From NCBI GenBank assembly GCA_017391465.1, contig JAFOYH010000137.1:1-49333 (forward strand): a stretch of DNA of 49,333 bases, in the 5' to 3' direction. This stretch comes from Lachnospiraceae bacterium (GTDB lineage Bacteria; Bacillota_A; Clostridia; Lachnospirales; Lachnospiraceae). The notes below the pieces were generated by a model that was not told where the DNA came from, made no database searches, and worked only from the letters and a program-made list of their open reading frames with translations. Position numbers and translations under genes: made by a program. Below, in pieces: positions 34,735 to 43,230 of the stretch; the stretch's first letter is position 1; each line of letters starts with the position of its first letter.

Positions 34735-35517
34735 TTACGACATTCTACGTATGCCCTTATGAGATAAATATTCCTCGCCTACTTTCTGTTCTTTCCATCG
34801 CATCAGGATTCTATAGCCTAAAGGAGAGAACAAAATCTCCATGATCAATTCAGCTATCGCGCCAGTCAAAGCACAGGTTGCACATTGCAAAACTGTCCAA
34901 TGAAATCCGTCCCAGAAAATCGGTGCAAAGAAAACAAATACAATAATTGAGAAAATGATGTTATCCATGAATTGACCTACAAAAGTAGAAATGTAGGTTT
35001 GAGTTGCATACGCAAGTTTTCCGTCCGGATTATTATGAAAGGCTTTTCCAATCATCCAGTTCAGAACGTTGTTTATAACTGCGGATGTGAGAAAAGCGAT
35101 CGTACTTCCCAATAGGATAAACCATGTTCCACCAAAAATTTCATTAAAAGCAGTGTAGTCGTTTGCCTGTGATGGGATAATGCTCGCAATGTAGAAGATC
35201 ATACAAGTGAGTAGGTTAATGGATGCAGCCAGAATAGCAATTTTATTGGATGCCTTGGGTCCGAAATATTTTGTGATGATGTCCATACACATAAAAGACA
35301 ACCACGATATTAAAATTCCTCCATCTAATGCAATCCAGTCTGTTTGAATAAGGGTTTTGTTGGCAAGCAAGTTCATACAAATGACACTCACCACAAACAA
35401 CGAAACAACCGTCGCAGGGATACTGCAAAGCAAGATGTCCATCTCTTCTTTTTCTTTCACAATCCAATTTCTAATTGATGTGAAATAATTTTCTGTTCCT
35501 ACTTTCACGCTCATCAT
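34735..35517 (-). CDS. yhhQ: VUT family queuosine precursor transporter
   Basis: Membrane carrier proposed to import preQ0/preQ1 or related 7-deazaguanines for tRNA queuosine. 260 residues with about six hydrophobic helices. Family features: LLANKTLIQ, GGILISWLSFMCMDIITKYFGPKASNKIAI (the conserved D...YG/FG segment after helix 2), and TQTYISTFVGQFMDNIIFSIIVF with a conserved QxxD. The assignment is strengthened by a preQ1-I riboswitch in its leader. AGGAGG precedes two adjacent ATGs (35517, 35514). Transcribed alone; the pan promoter follows its stop. Confidence 0.9.
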   Translation of the reverse strand: MMSVKVGTENYFTSIRNWIVKEKEEMDILLCSIPATVVSLFVVSVICMNLLANKTLIQTDWIALDGGILISWLSFMCMDIITKYFGPKASNKIAILAASINLLTCMIFYIASIIPSQANDYTAFNEIFGGTWFILLGSTIAFLTSAVINNVLNWMIGKAFHNNPDGKLAYATQTYISTFVGQFMDNIIFSIIVFVFFAPIFWDGFHWTVLQCATCALTGAIAELIMEILFSPLGYRILMRWKEQKVGEEYLSHKGIRRMS

Positions 35518-35561
35518 ATTTCCTCCTAAAATGATTTACAAAGCACAAAACTACTCCTAAT

Positions 35562-35589
35562 AAAAAAAGGCATTGCAAAATGCAAAGCC
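35562..35589 (-). terminator. Riboswitch-controlled terminator in the vut leader
   Basis: GGC-T-TTGCA / TGCAA-T-GCC stem with a TTT loop and seven T on the minus strand. An upstream competing pairing is visible: CCA..ACTAC in the aptamer tail (about 35615-35624) with GTAGTTGG (about 35587-35594), which shares the GG of the terminator 5' arm. Binding of ligand would lock the tail in the aptamer and let the terminator form. Confidence 0.75.
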
Positions 35590-35617
35590 AACTACCACAA
35601 CATTATTATGAATCGTA

Positions 35618-35661
35618 GTCCTGGTTTTGTTTAACGACAGGATGGTACAAACGAACTGTCG
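35618..35661 (-). promoter_or_regulatory. preQ1-I riboswitch aptamer
   Basis: Read on the minus strand: P1 stem CGACAG / CTGTCG enclosing the loop TTCGTTTGTACCATC, then the A-rich tail TTAAACAAAACCAGGAC. The order P1, UUC, variable loop, ACC, P1', A-rich tail ending near AGG is that of class I preQ1 aptamers, and the tail closely resembles the UUAACAAAACAAGG of the Thermoanaerobacter tengcongensis aptamer as I remember it. GUUU of the loop can pair with AAAC of the tail (pseudoknot). Transcription starts right at its 5' end and the next gene is a queuosine-precursor transporter. Confidence 0.82.
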
Positions 35662-35670
35662 ATGTTTTGT

Positions 35671-35699
35671 ATTATATATTAATGAGCAAAAATAAACAA
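35671..35699 (-). promoter_or_regulatory. Promoter of the preQ1-vut unit
   Basis: TTGTTT, 17-base spacer, TATAAT on the minus strand; predicted start near 35664, three bases before the aptamer. Confidence 0.7.
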
Positions 35700-35728
35700 G
35701 ACCTGATGATCATTTTCTCTGATATAAC

Positions 35729-35777
35729 AAAGCCGTGAATGCACTGTCTGAGTTTACGAGTTTGCATTCACGGCTTT
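35729..35777 (-). terminator. Terminator of the 854-residue gene
   Basis: A perfect 15-pair stem AAAGCCGTGAATGCA / TGCATTCACGGCTTT with a 19-base loop. On the minus strand it is followed by GTTATATC, so the T-tract is weak. Confidence 0.65.
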
Positions 35778-35829
35778 AAATAAGTGCCGAAACCAAATAT
35801 ACATTTTCGACGAGTTTCGCTCAAACGCT

Positions 35830-38394
35830 TTATCGAAGGTAACTATAAATTACATTTCCCGATGAAGCGATACCTTCAATAACCGAATCACGATTATAAC
35901 GCACCGTTGTTCCATCTTTTGGATCGGCAACTTCGATATAACCGTTACTGTAACCCGATGCAACGCACCATGTTCCTTCACTGTTTTTTACAATCAGAGG
36001 ATACCCATAGGAAATCATAGTTAATGCACGATTCAAAGGCATGCCGGATAAATTGACAAATTCATATTCCGGTAATGTAGCTTTCAAGTTCTCAAACATA
36101 CTCGTACTTTCAAGTACCGGCTCTCCAGCTGCTTTCTCGAATGTTAACAGCCATTCCAGTACTGCTCCCTGCTGTTCCATCACATCATCGCCAACAGATT
36201 CTATATCCGGTCCATTCAAATTCTTCTGGCTCTCTCGGACAATCGGTCTCATTAGCAACTGCCCCTGATAATTCAGAATATTACACTCATTCTCGTATGC
36301 AAATGTGTATGCTTCTTTAAATGTCGTACATTTAATTAACTGATCGTTATATTTTACATAATAACCCATATAACGTTCACTTTCTGTATGGAAAGCGACC
36401 TCTGTATCGTTATAGGATTCAATACCTCTTGCATAATAAACAATAGGCGCATCATTTCCAACTGTTTCTGTGGTAAGCCAGGTTTCTCGCATTCTAAGTG
36501 CCTGGTGTACATTGTAAGTTTCTATGGAATTCATTTTTGGTTCATTATAAATCAGATAATCCGATTCCATATCTGTATGATCCGCATTCCGTCGCCAAAT
36601 CTGAAGAACATTTCCTTCTCTTACTTCTGCATCACTAATATATCCGCCGGAAACGGTATATTCTTTCAATATATTCAGATCAAAATCTACAATATAAAGT
36701 GTATCCATACGTCCATTCTGAACATCTGAACTTGCCACACCATAAACAAGATTGCTGGATAACATACCTATCATATATAAGGATCGATTATTTGCCTGAA
36801 TCTTTCGCACCTCGCCTGTATCCAGATTGGCCCATTCAATTTCGGTCACCTGACTTGTATCATTTCTATGACTGATGACAACACTTTTTCCATCATCAGA
36901 AATAATACAATCCCTCGACTCAGCATCTTCCAAAAGAACCGCATATTCTTTTGTAATCGTATCAATCTGATACACCTTATCTTCAAGATATAAATAAAAA
37001 CGACCGGCTTTGTCTACAAAGCCCATCTTTTCCATACCCAGATCTAACAATTCAAAATTCTTATCATACGGAATAAATACAAGTTCAGAATAAGTGGCCG
37101 CCATACGATTATATTCATTAATCTGAATTCCAAAACGGCCTTCATTATCGCCATTATACATATATCCGTAAACGGCAAAAATCAAATCTCCATTGTCTTT
37201 TGTCTGCAAAACTTTGACTCCATGATTCAGATAACTGCTATCCCGTGAACTTGTCTGATTTTTATGTTCGAAGCCAAATGCCTGTGTCAGCATATTATCC
37301 TTTGTGTTATATACCCACAAAGCGCCATCCGCAACAAAACTGATATAAGTGTTATATTCATCTTCTTCTTCTGCCTCTGTCTCATCCGAAGTTTCTTCCT
37401 GAATTTCCTCTTCTGCAGGTTCTTCCTTACCATAGACATTTAAATCCAAATCATTTTCATTGACAATCCCCAGACGAAGTTCTCCATTATTAAAATAAAA
37501 AGAATGTTCATTTAATATTTCGTCCATGGTACGGGAATATCCAATCAGATTCATGGAACTTCCACGTGTTGATACATCAAAGTATTCTTTAACCATATAA
37601 TTATAGTTATTTCCTTCTTCGTCACTTGCCACAATTTCATAGATCAACTGAATCTGGGCCGTCTCACTGTCGGCATGTAATACCGTAACATCCACATCGC
37701 CAACAACTTGCGGTGCAAGATCTCCCCATGTAACCGTTTCACTATCTGTATAAATACTTACTTTACGAAAATCACTACTATTCGAGTTCGAAGAATAGGA
37801 CAAATATTCTGCCAAATCGGTTGTTGCTGACTTTGAAAAAGATGCCTTATGGAAATCCAGAGCAAATTTCAATTTATCATACATCTTTAAGTTCGTTCCA
37901 TAAACCACACGTGTATAATAATGCAATTTATTCCCCGCATTGTCATCTACCGTCAAATTCAGACAATACTCCTGTCCTTCTTTTAAATTCGATTTAAATT
38001 CAATCTCTGTCTGACGTTCGCCTTCCACACGTTGAATATCCGGACACTCGCCTTCTTCCAATACTTCCGTATTGGTATCATCCATCAATTGATAATGAAT
38101 CTTTTCAACACTGGCTTCAGGTTCAGACATCTGAATGACCAGTTTTTTTGTTTCCGAAACCGGTGTTACACTCAAACGGAGATAGGAAGCATCCATTTCC
38201 TCCACATAGGCATCCATCTCATTAATCTTCATACTGCTGTTTTTTACATAAAGTCGGATCAATGTTGTGTCCCCTTGATTTTTCGCCGGATGCGTACGTT
38301 CATAGTTCAACATATAATTAGCAACAAAATAAGTGATAAAAAATGTTAAAATATAAAATCCCAGAATATATCTTATCTTTTTCTTACTTTTCAT
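35830..38394 (-). CDS. Large membrane-anchored extracellular protein of unknown function
   Basis: 854 residues. A single N-terminal transmembrane helix (about 9-29, YILGFYILTFFITYFVANYML) after a KSKKK cluster points to an uncleaved signal anchor with the rest outside. Then come a beta-rich domain (30-320), a very acidic linker (about 323-346, EEPAEEEIQEETSDETEAEEEDE), a region of repeated short strands resembling a beta-propeller (350-640), and a C-terminal segment (about 755-854) whose PLNRALTMISYGYPLIVK...WCVASGYSNGYIEVADPKDGT pattern recalls a C39-like peptidase half without an evident catalytic Cys/His pair. I do not recognise a named family. Its start overlaps the end of the methyltransferase gene by 11 bases. 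Confidence 0.75.
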   Translation of the reverse strand: MKSKKKIRYILGFYILTFFITYFVANYMLNYERTHPAKNQGDTTLIRLYVKNSSMKINEMDAYVEEMDASYLRLSVTPVSETKKLVIQMSEPEASVEKIHYQLMDDTNTEVLEEGECPDIQRVEGERQTEIEFKSNLKEGQEYCLNLTVDDNAGNKLHYYTRVVYGTNLKMYDKLKFALDFHKASFSKSATTDLAEYLSYSSNSNSSDFRKVSIYTDSETVTWGDLAPQVVGDVDVTVLHADSETAQIQLIYEIVASDEEGNNYNYMVKEYFDVSTRGSSMNLIGYSRTMDEILNEHSFYFNNGELRLGIVNENDLDLNVYGKEEPAEEEIQEETSDETEAEEEDEYNTYISFVADGALWVYNTKDNMLTQAFGFEHKNQTSSRDSSYLNHGVKVLQTKDNGDLIFAVYGYMYNGDNEGRFGIQINEYNRMAATYSELVFIPYDKNFELLDLGMEKMGFVDKAGRFYLYLEDKVYQIDTITKEYAVLLEDAESRDCIISDDGKSVVISHRNDTSQVTEIEWANLDTGEVRKIQANNRSLYMIGMLSSNLVYGVASSDVQNGRMDTLYIVDFDLNILKEYTVSGGYISDAEVREGNVLQIWRRNADHTDMESDYLIYNEPKMNSIETYNVHQALRMRETWLTTETVGNDAPIVYYARGIESYNDTEVAFHTESERYMGYYVKYNDQLIKCTTFKEAYTFAYENECNILNYQGQLLMRPIVRESQKNLNGPDIESVGDDVMEQQGAVLEWLLTFEKAAGEPVLESTSMFENLKATLPEYEFVNLSGMPLNRALTMISYGYPLIVKNSEGTWCVASGYSNGYIEVADPKDGTTVRYNRDSVIEGIASSGNVIYSYLR

Positions 38395-39580
38395 GTTTCT
38401 CTTCTGCCTCTTTTTCTACCTCAGGAAACAGCAGATGATACAATGTCAAATCTCCATGAATGGCTTTCGCACATGCCTTATAAGCTTCCAGACCTTTTTC
38501 TGTATCCCGCTTTCCAAATCCAGATTTCACTGCCCGAATAAGAATATTTTTCGGCGTATGTTCCATATCAATAAATTCTAAAATCTGGGTTTTATATCCC
38601 ACAACTTCCAATAACTGTCCACGCAGCCCATCTGTTAAAAGCGCTGCCATTCGTTCTTTCAGTAAACCATACTGAAGCACCGCATTCATGGTTTCATTCG
38701 AAATCTGTCCATTCAGTTCATGTTGACAACATGGTACAGACAAAATAACTTTTGCATTCCACTGAATGGCTTTATAAAGGGCGTAATCCGTTGCCGTATC
38801 ACAGGCATGCAGTGTGACAACCATATCCACTGCATCGGCTCCTTCGAAATCCGCGATATCACCGTGAATAAACTTCAAGTGTTCATACCCATACTTATCA
38901 GCGAATTCATTGCAATGACGAATAACATCCGATTTCAGGTCGAGACCAATCATACGTACATCATACCCCATCAAAACATTCAAATAATAATACATGGCAA
39001 ACGTAAGATAGGATTTTCCACAACCAAAATCAATAATTGTCAGCGGACGGTTTTTCGGAAGTTCCGGCAAAACATCCTGAATAAACTCTAAAAAACGATT
39101 AATCTGACGATATTTGTCGTATTTCGTTCGAACAATCTTACCTTCCGAGGTCATAACCCCAAGATCCACAAGAAACGGAACTTTAGTTCCTTCCGGCAAA
39201 ATGTAAGTTTTTTTGCGATTATGTGAAAGATCCTTTTTCGTCGGCTTTTCACATGCATTTAATGGACGCTCTTTAATCGTCACATTCCCTTTCTTTCCGG
39301 ACAAAATTGTATATTCCTTATCCGTACATCGAATCTGAGTTTGCTTAAACTCATTCTCAATCAATGACTGAACCCACGATTCAATCGCATGTTCTTCTAT
39401 ATTTTTATGAAAAACCTGTGTCTTTGTATACTGGGCTGCCTGAAATACCAACCGATCTTTAATCACAACCGGACGAATTTTTATTTTCTGAATATCGCCT
39501 GCACATTTTCGATTACTCAAAGTCATATCCGATAATTCCCAGTTCAGAACAGCTTTTAAAACTTCTTCTAAATGTTTCAT
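38384..39580 (-). CDS. SAM-dependent methyltransferase (Methyltransf_32-like)
   Basis: 398 residues. About 180 N-terminal residues without a recognised motif precede a class I methyltransferase domain: motif I IIDFGCGKSYLTFA (about 182-195), motif II-type GLDLKSDVI, HGDIADFEGADAVDMVVTLHACDTATDYAL and a Cys-containing SVPCCQHEL loop. The LHACDTATDYAL and PCCQH pattern matches the Methyltransf_32 group (GSTCD/RRNAD1-like), whose bacterial substrate is not established; RNA is plausible. ATG 39580 lies seven bases after AAGGA; an in-frame TTG at 39586 is within the ribosome-site spacer. It is co-transcribed with, and overlaps, the anchored 854-residue gene. Confidence 0.85.
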   Translation of the reverse strand: MKHLEEVLKAVLNWELSDMTLSNRKCAGDIQKIKIRPVVIKDRLVFQAAQYTKTQVFHKNIEEHAIESWVQSLIENEFKQTQIRCTDKEYTILSGKKGNVTIKERPLNACEKPTKKDLSHNRKKTYILPEGTKVPFLVDLGVMTSEGKIVRTKYDKYRQINRFLEFIQDVLPELPKNRPLTIIDFGCGKSYLTFAMYYYLNVLMGYDVRMIGLDLKSDVIRHCNEFADKYGYEHLKFIHGDIADFEGADAVDMVVTLHACDTATDYALYKAIQWNAKVILSVPCCQHELNGQISNETMNAVLQYGLLKERMAALLTDGLRGQLLEVVGYKTQILEFIDMEHTPKNILIRAVKSGFGKRDTEKGLEAYKACAKAIHGDLTLYHLLFPEVEKEAEEKHEK

Positions 39581-39645
39581 TTGCAATTCCTTTCTTTTTT
39601 AAGGCATATATATGAAATTTTAACACGTTTCTTTTCTCTTCACAA

Positions 39646-39668
39646 GGGGCGGTATATCCGCCCTTTTT
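39646..39668 (+). terminator. Compact GC hairpin between the methyltransferase and the small gene
   Basis: GGGCGG-TATAT-CCGCCC followed by TTTTT on the plus strand. It directly follows the stop of a minus-strand gene, but on the minus strand the downstream tract is CTTGTG, so as an intrinsic terminator it is better oriented for plus-strand (antisense) transcription. Confidence 0.5.
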
Positions 39669-40043
39669 CTATCTTGGATATAAACGCTGTTTAAATTCTT
39701 TTCTCCGACATCGTCGATAACATACTTCGTTATACAATAAACTTTTCATAAGTTCTTTCACCCACATTTCCGGTTCTGGACGACCTGCCTTATCATAGGC
39801 TTTTGCCACCATTTTTTCAAGAGACATGATATCCGGATATTCATCATACATAGGACTGCCATCATATTCCTGCGCATCGCATATATCCTCAATCCACGGC
39901 ATTAACTCACGACTTTGCTGTGCACAAAACTTTTTCATATACTCCCTGTCTTTTGAAAATTCATCCGCCTGTGACCATGGACTCTCTCCAAAAACATCAT
40001 ATAAATTCATTTGATGTAAGCTGCGATAATTCATTTCCATCAT
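39669..40043 (-). CDS. Conserved small hypothetical protein
   Basis: About 122-124 residues, starting near MMEMNYRSLHQMNLYDVFGESPW. I do not recognise the family. It is hydrophilic and helical, with acidic stretches (DICDAQEYDGSPMYDEYPD) and a basic C-terminus (CYRRCRRKEFKQRLYPR), and has no signal or membrane helix. The frame opens upstream to 40190, overlapping the divergent carboxypeptidase gene, but a ribosome site (AGG) only precedes the ATG cluster at 40034-40043. Candidate role: none can be given. The neighbours on each side do not suggest an operon beyond possible read-through into the methyltransferase. Confidence 0.6.
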   Translation of the reverse strand: MMEMNYRSLHQMNLYDVFGESPWSQADEFSKDREYMKKFCAQQSRELMPWIEDICDAQEYDGSPMYDEYPDIMSLEKMVAKAYDKAGRPEPEMWVKELMKSLLYNEVCYRRCRRKEFKQRLYPR

Positions 40044-40148
40044 CCTGACTTTCTCTTTCTCACTATGATATGCCAAAGGTGTCTCCCTGTGCCTGCACCT
40101 TTTTATATCTTTTACATAAACTAAAAGAAAATATCGGAGTTTAATGTT

Positions 40149-40766
40149 ATGTTTTCTGAATCCGTTGATCTTCTTGTTAATCGCACGCACCCTTTAGACG
40201 CATCTTATGTCCCATCCGATCTTATTCCTGTCAATATCCCCTTTGCTTATATAGGAAATGATGATCGAAATTATCTGCGAACACCTGCTGCCCAGGCACT
40301 GGAAAAAATGTTTGCTGATGCTAAAAACTCCAATTTGTCCCTAATCGGTGTATCCGGCTATCGTTCCTATGATCGTCAAAAAATGATCTACGAACAAAAT
40401 CTGGCCGTTAAAGGTGAAGAACATACCAACCTTTACTCTGCAAAGCCTGGTCAAAGTGAACATCAGACGGGACTTGCCATCGATCTATCCACTCCCTCTA
40501 TTTTTTCAGCTTTAACAACAGATTTTGAAAATACTCCCGAAGGCATTTGGCTGAATGATAATTCCCATCGTTACGGCTTTATTCTTCGCTATCCGTCAGG
40601 AAAAGAACATATTACCGGATACGCCTATGAACCCTGGCATTTTCGCTATGTGGGTATTCCTCTTGCCACTTATCTAAAGAACAACAATTTAACACTCGAA
40701 GAGTATGACGCACGACTGACCCGACCCATCAAAAATGCATCTGAAACCTTGCATTATGTCCCTTAA
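40149..40766 (+). CDS. M15B D-alanyl-D-alanine carboxypeptidase family protein (VanY/DdcY-like), no signal peptide
   Basis: 205 residues covering just the zinc peptidase domain. The VanY motif set is complete: GYRSYDRQ, SEHQTGLAIDLS (zinc His and Asp) and the catalytic/zinc EPWHFRYVG. Such enzymes trim the terminal D-Ala of cell-wall stem peptides. The N-terminus (MFSESVDLLVNRTHPLDASYVPSDL) starts at the domain edge with no signal peptide or membrane helix, and CGGAG lies before it, so the predicted product is cytoplasmic. It could act on cytosolic precursors or on recycled muropeptides (inference). It diverges from the small hypothetical gene. Confidence 0.88.
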   Translation: MFSESVDLLVNRTHPLDASYVPSDLIPVNIPFAYIGNDDRNYLRTPAAQALEKMFADAKNSNLSLIGVSGYRSYDRQKMIYEQNLAVKGEEHTNLYSAKPGQSEHQTGLAIDLSTPSIFSALTTDFENTPEGIWLNDNSHRYGFILRYPSGKEHITGYAYEPWHFRYVGIPLATYLKNNNLTLEEYDARLTRPIKNASETLHYVP

Positions 40767-40778
40767 ATCGTGTATGAT
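40749..40778 (+). promoter_or_regulatory. Promoter of malQ-plsC
   Basis: TTGCAT, 18-base spacer, TATGAT. The -35 is inside the 3' end of the carboxypeptidase gene; predicted start near 40785. Confidence 0.55.
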
Positions 40779-40811
40779 AAGGGTAGTATTTTTACTTGGA
40801 GGTAATAACTT

Positions 40812-42428
40812 ATGGAACAAAAGATAACAGCACCAAGACGTCTAAGTGGTATTCTTGTCCATCCAACATCCTTCCCAAGCCCTTATGGCATTGGTGATCT
40901 TGGGCAAACTGCTTATGACTTCATTGACTTTCTGAAAAAAGCAGGCCAGTCCCTCTGGCAATGTCTGCCTTTAGGACCTACTGGTTTCGGCGATTCCCCT
41001 TATCAGGCATACTCCGCTTTTGCAGGTCAGCCACTGCTGATCAGTCCGGATAAATTAATTGAATTAAACTTATTATGTAAAGATGATGTTGCCAATGTTC
41101 CTGAATGGAATAAACATAAAGTTGAATACACTCGCATCGTCGAATTTAAAACAAAGCTTTTAAAAATCGCCCATGAAAACTTTCTCAGAACATCTGATGC
41201 CATTTTAATGAACGAATACGAAACTTTTTGTAAAGAACATGATTTCTGGCTGACGGATTACGCCCTTTTCATGGCATTAAAAGACCACCAAAATGGCAAA
41301 AAATGGACAGAATGGGACATCAAATACAAAACTCCAACTGAATCTACAAAAAAACAGGCTTTCATTGAACTTGAACCTTCAGTTAACTACTATTGTTTTG
41401 TTCAGTTTATCTTCTTCAAACAGTGGTATGAGCTAAAAAAATATGCCAACGCCAATGATATCCAGATTATCGGTGATATCCCAATCTTCGTATCTCCAGA
41501 CAGTGCAGATGCCTGGGCGAATAAAGAATTATTTCAGTTGGATGATGATGGCTATCCAACCGTGATTGCCGGTGTTCCACCGGATTATTTCAGTAAAACC
41601 GGTCAGATGTGGGGCAATCCATTATACAATTGGGAATATCATAAAAAAACCGGTTACACATGGTGGATTGCACGCATTCGTCACCAGTTAACACAGACCG
41701 ATATTTTCAGGATCGACCATTTCCGCGGTTTTGAAGCTTACTGGGCTATCCCGGCCAATGCTGAAACAGCCATTAGCGGCAAATGGATTAAAGGTCCGGG
41801 AAATGATTTCTTCGATCACATTCTCGAATCGTTCGAAGGTGAAACGCTTCCGATTATTGCAGAAGACCTTGGTATTATTACGCCAGAGGTTGAAGCTTTA
41901 CGTGATGCTTATGATCTTCCCGGCATGAAGATCTTGCAATTCGCATTTAACGAACTTGGCGATGGTGCTTATTATCCATACAATTATGTTGAAAACTGTG
42001 TTTGCTACACAGGTACTCATGACAATGATACAACCGTTGGCTGGTACTGGAATGCCACTCCACAATCTCAGGATAAAGTCCGCCGTTACTTAAGCTGTGA
42101 TGGTAAAAACATCCACTGGGACATGATCCGCCTGGCGATGGGTTCCGTTGCCCGCTATGTTGTCTTCCCTCTTCAGGATGTTCTTGGGCTTGGCAGTGAT
42201 TGTCGTATGAATACTCCAGGCATCGGTATTGGCAACTGGGCCTGGCGTTTCCAGAAAGAGGATCTGAAAGACTGGATGAGCAGTTACTTAAATGATATGT
42301 CCCAAGTATTCTGGCGTAATCAGAAACCTGCCATCACAAAAGCTAAAGATGATCCAGATGATGTTACAGATTCGGCTGGAAAAGATAATCCGGAAAAAAT
42401 TCAGATTGAGGAGGAAACAAACGCATGA
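40812..42428 (+). CDS. malQ: 4-alpha-glucanotransferase (amylomaltase), GH77
   Basis: Transfers alpha-1,4-glucan segments between chains and releases glucose; used in glycogen and maltodextrin handling. 538 residues. The GH77 signatures are visible: HPTSFPSPYGIGDLG, QCLPLGPTGFGDSPYQAYSAFAGQPLLI, the nucleophile Asp in FRIDHFRGFEAYW, acid/base Glu in IIAEDLGIITPEV and the third carboxylate in GTHDNDT. After the catalytic core there is a 30-residue acidic tail (KDDPDDVTDSAGKDNPEK...). ATG follows GGAGGT. The plsC gene overlaps its stop by four bases. It connects functionally with glgC/glgD at 11-13 kb. Confidence 0.96.
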   Translation: MEQKITAPRRLSGILVHPTSFPSPYGIGDLGQTAYDFIDFLKKAGQSLWQCLPLGPTGFGDSPYQAYSAFAGQPLLISPDKLIELNLLCKDDVANVPEWNKHKVEYTRIVEFKTKLLKIAHENFLRTSDAILMNEYETFCKEHDFWLTDYALFMALKDHQNGKKWTEWDIKYKTPTESTKKQAFIELEPSVNYYCFVQFIFFKQWYELKKYANANDIQIIGDIPIFVSPDSADAWANKELFQLDDDGYPTVIAGVPPDYFSKTGQMWGNPLYNWEYHKKTGYTWWIARIRHQLTQTDIFRIDHFRGFEAYWAIPANAETAISGKWIKGPGNDFFDHILESFEGETLPIIAEDLGIITPEVEALRDAYDLPGMKILQFAFNELGDGAYYPYNYVENCVCYTGTHDNDTTVGWYWNATPQSQDKVRRYLSCDGKNIHWDMIRLAMGSVARYVVFPLQDVLGLGSDCRMNTPGIGIGNWAWRFQKEDLKDWMSSYLNDMSQVFWRNQKPAITKAKDDPDDVTDSAGKDNPEKIQIEEETNA

Positions 42429-43144
42429 TTCGATTTATAATCGCCGTCACATTTTTAGCACTTTTCTGTTTATTTAGCTGGCCTCTATTTGGCATTGTTA
42501 ATATCATAGGAAAGTTTAACCCACAAAAGAAAGTGACTGTTTCACAGAATATTGCTGTATGGGGATTTAAAGTCATCTTAAAGCTCTGTGGAACAACTAT
42601 GGATGTAAAAGGTCTTGAAAATGTTCCTGAAGACGTCCCTGTACTCTATGTAGCCAACCATCGAAGCTATTTTGATATTGTAACATGCTATACATTGGTG
42701 AAAAACAACACTGGATTTATTGCAAAAAAATCCATGGAGAAATTCCCTTCGGTCAATCGCTGGATGAAATATATTAACTGCCAGTTTTTAGATCGTGATG
42801 ATGTGCGTCAGGGTTTAAAAGTCATTTTAAAATGTATCGATCTGATCAAAGAGGGGACTTCTATTTTTGTTTTCCCTGAAGGCACACGTTCCCTTGGCGG
42901 CGAAATGATTCCGTTTAAAGAAGGTTCTTTCAAAATTGCGACAAAGACTGGATGTCCAATCATTCCAATTGCTATCAAAGACACAGAAAAAATTTTTGAA
43001 GCCCATCTTCCAAGAGTTGAAAAACGAACCGTCTCTATTGAATTTGGAAAACCGATTTATCCATCCGAACTTTCTGCTGCCGAGAAAAAATTTATTGGTG
43101 CAACTGTTCAGGATAAAATTCGTCAGATGCTGGACGAAAAATAA
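42425..43144 (+). CDS. plsC: 1-acyl-sn-glycerol-3-phosphate acyltransferase
   Basis: Membrane-attached lysophosphatidate acyltransferase that makes phosphatidic acid. 239 residues. An N-terminal hydrophobic helix (IAVTFLALFCLFSWPLFGIV) precedes the catalytic NHRSYFD (motif I), the acceptor-binding FPEGTRS (motif III) and the PIIPIAI segment. It overlaps malQ by ATGA, so it is translationally coupled, although the two pathways have no obvious link. Ribosome site GAGGA precedes the ATG. Confidence 0.93.
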   Translation: MIRFIIAVTFLALFCLFSWPLFGIVNIIGKFNPQKKVTVSQNIAVWGFKVILKLCGTTMDVKGLENVPEDVPVLYVANHRSYFDIVTCYTLVKNNTGFIAKKSMEKFPSVNRWMKYINCQFLDRDDVRQGLKVILKCIDLIKEGTSIFVFPEGTRSLGGEMIPFKEGSFKIATKTGCPIIPIAIKDTEKIFEAHLPRVEKRTVSIEFGKPIYPSELSAAEKKFIGATVQDKIRQMLDEK

Positions 43145-43167
43145 TATAAAATCTTTTATTTTAGCTA

Positions 43168-43196
43168 TTCATTTTTAAGTCAAACCATGATACAAT
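43168..43196 (+). promoter_or_regulatory. Promoter of the small anchored protein gene
   Basis: TTCATT, 17-base spacer, TACAAT with an extended TGA just upstream of the -10. Predicted start near 43203. Confidence 0.5.
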
Positions 43197-43230
43197 GGAC
43201 AAAGACTGAAATTTTAAGGAGGAAACAACG

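Larger units (their letters stand above)
35518..35829. other. 312-base intergenic region with riboswitch leader and terminators
   Basis: No gene. From right to left on the minus strand: terminator of the 854-residue gene (35729-35777), vut promoter (35671-35699), preQ1-I aptamer (35618-35661), antiterminator/terminator platform (35562-35625) and the vut ribosome site. Confidence 0.85.
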
